Assembly: GCA_903853285.1 (NCBI GenBank)
Contig: CAINTF010000141.1
Coordinates: 1-5,383 of the forward strand
Reading direction: 5' to 3'
From: an uncultured Acidimicrobium sp.
GTDB lineage: Bacteria > Actinomycetota > Acidimicrobiia > Acidimicrobiales > Ilumatobacteraceae
DNA length: 5,383 bases
A program made the position numbers and the translations under genes. Shown in pieces: positions 4,576-5,383 of the stretch; position 1 is the stretch's first letter, and each line of letters opens with the position of its first letter. Under the pieces are notes generated by a model, which did no database searches, had not been told where the DNA came from, and saw only the letters and a program-made list of their open reading frames with translations.

Positions 4576-5383
4576 ATGATCTTCGAACAGTTCTATTTGG
4601 AGTGTTTGTCTCAAGCGTCGTACCTGGTGGGTGACGAAAAAACTGGCCGCGCAGTCGTGATTGACCCGCGCCGAGATGTGCAACAATATCTCGATTCAGC
4701 CCGTGAACATGGTTTGTCGATCGAGCTTGTTCTTGAGACACACTTTCACGCCGACTTTCTGTCGGGTCACCTTGAGATTGCGAAAGCCACTGGAGCGAAG
4801 ATTGGCTACGGTTCAATAGCAAGCCCAAAGTTTGAGACCAAACTCTTTGCTGATGGAGAGCGCTACAGCCTCGGCGATGTAACGCTAGAGATACGGCACA
4901 CTCCGGGTCATACTCCAGAGTCGATTTCTATTGTTGTGTACGAGCATGCAAGTGACACAAACCCTTATGGCGTTCTCACTGGTGACACCCTCTTTATCGG
5001 CGATGTAGGTAGGCCAGACCTGCTTGTATCAATCGGCAAGACATCTAACGAAATGGGGCACTTACTTTTTGCTTCGCTACGAGACAAGCTGTTGACGTTG
5101 CCAGACAGTACACGCGTATTTCCTGCGCATGGCGCTGGATCGGCTTGTGGAAAGAACTTATCAACTGAAACTATGTCGACAATAGGTGAGCAGCGACAAA
5201 CGAACTATGCGTTGCAATTCACAAATATTGATCACTTTATTGACGTCGTTACAGAAGGTCAGCCACCAGCACCTGGTTATTTTATTTACGATGCAACTCT
5301 CAATAGTCAAGATCGTCCCGTCCTTGATGAACTCGAATTGCCCACTCAATTGAGCATTGATGAAGCGATCAAACTTTCCTGCA
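4576..5383 (+). CDS. ETHE1/CstB-type persulfide dioxygenase (metallo-beta-lactamase fold), probably with a C-terminal rhodanese; 3' end beyond the window
   Basis: 269 codons are visible and no stop is reached. The protein is a metallo-beta-lactamase-fold enzyme that in this family oxidises glutathione or other low-molecular-weight persulfides to sulfite with O2 at a mononuclear iron. Seen in order: IDPRRDVQQYLD (29-40); the metal motif THFHADFLSGH (55-65), with F where hydrolytic relatives have a second-metal His; HTPGHTPES (108-116); TGDTLFIGDVGRPDL (135-149); and VFPAHGAGSACGKNLS (181-196). By comparison with human ETHE1 (H79, H135, D154) the iron ligands should be H56, H112 and D137; the H56-H112 spacing of 56 residues equals ETHE1's. 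From about residue 205 the sequence leaves the metallo-beta-lactamase core, and LPTQLSIDEAIKL at the window end looks like the lead into a rhodanese domain, as in CstB/BLH proteins; this is inferred. The start is fixed by ATG 4576; an upstream ATG at 4568 stops after three codons. It is divergent from the CstR-like repressor and shares its operator. Confidence 0.92.
   Translation, partial: MIFEQFYLECLSQASYLVGDEKTGRAVVIDPRRDVQQYLDSAREHGLSIELVLETHFHADFLSGHLEIAKATGAKIGYGSIASPKFETKLFADGERYSLGDVTLEIRHTPGHTPESISIVVYEHASDTNPYGVLTGDTLFIGDVGRPDLLVSIGKTSNEMGHLLFASLRDKLLTLPDSTRVFPAHGAGSACGKNLSTETMSTIGEQRQTNYALQFTNIDHFIDVVTEGQPPAPGYFIYDATLNSQDRPVLDELELPTQLSIDEAIKLSC

Noticed and set aside
4576..5383. Beta-lactamase or glyoxalase II as the function of the metallo-beta-lactamase-fold protein
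   Set aside because: THFHADF lacks the second-metal His of the hydrolytic HxHxDH motif, and HGAGSACGKNLS is characteristic of persulfide dioxygenase-rhodanese proteins.

Overview
The window (about 50% GC by eye) looks like chromosomal DNA of a moderate-GC actinobacterium, possibly an aquatic Acidimicrobiia-type lineage. The clues are a monooxygenase that reads much like mycobacterial EthA, a CsoR/CstR-type repressor of actinobacterial style, and starts that lack Shine-Dalgarno sequences but have a -10 box placed for leaderless transcription. The lineage is an inference. Coding density is very high: no gene-free stretch exceeds about 65 bases. I see no tRNA, rRNA, CRISPR or mobile element.

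Region 1 (1-3083) is a divergent oxidative module. On the minus strand an MFS permease (267-1541) is followed 17 nt later by the beginning of an alpha/beta hydrolase that leaves the window at base 1. The hydrolase frame is shifted relative to its well-placed ATG and ribosome binding site. On the plus strand, from a 63-nt divergent intergenic region, runs an EthA-type Baeyer-Villiger flavoprotein monooxygenase (1605-3083). A transporter, a ketone-to-ester oxygenase and an esterase-like hydrolase could form a short catabolic or detoxification route.

Region 2 (3111-3632) is apt, adenine phosphoribosyltransferase, 27 nt downstream of the monooxygenase. It ends tail-to-tail with the next minus-strand gene, the two TAG stops being read from opposite strands of one CTAG.

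Region 3 (3629-5383) is a probable sulfide/persulfide response module. A CsoR-superfamily repressor with the Cys-Cys, no-His pattern of the persulfide sensor CstR (minus) is transcribed with a class I SAM methyltransferase, 4 nt apart. Divergent to it is an ETHE1/CstB-type persulfide dioxygenase (plus), cut by the window end. The 46 bp between them hold a perfect 11-bp inverted repeat around a 4-bp spacer. Its dyad is exactly midway between the two start codons, and both candidate -10 boxes overlap its ends. This suggests one operator shutting off two leaderless promoters until reactive sulfur oxidises the repressor. The methyltransferase is the unexplained partner and the most interesting lead.
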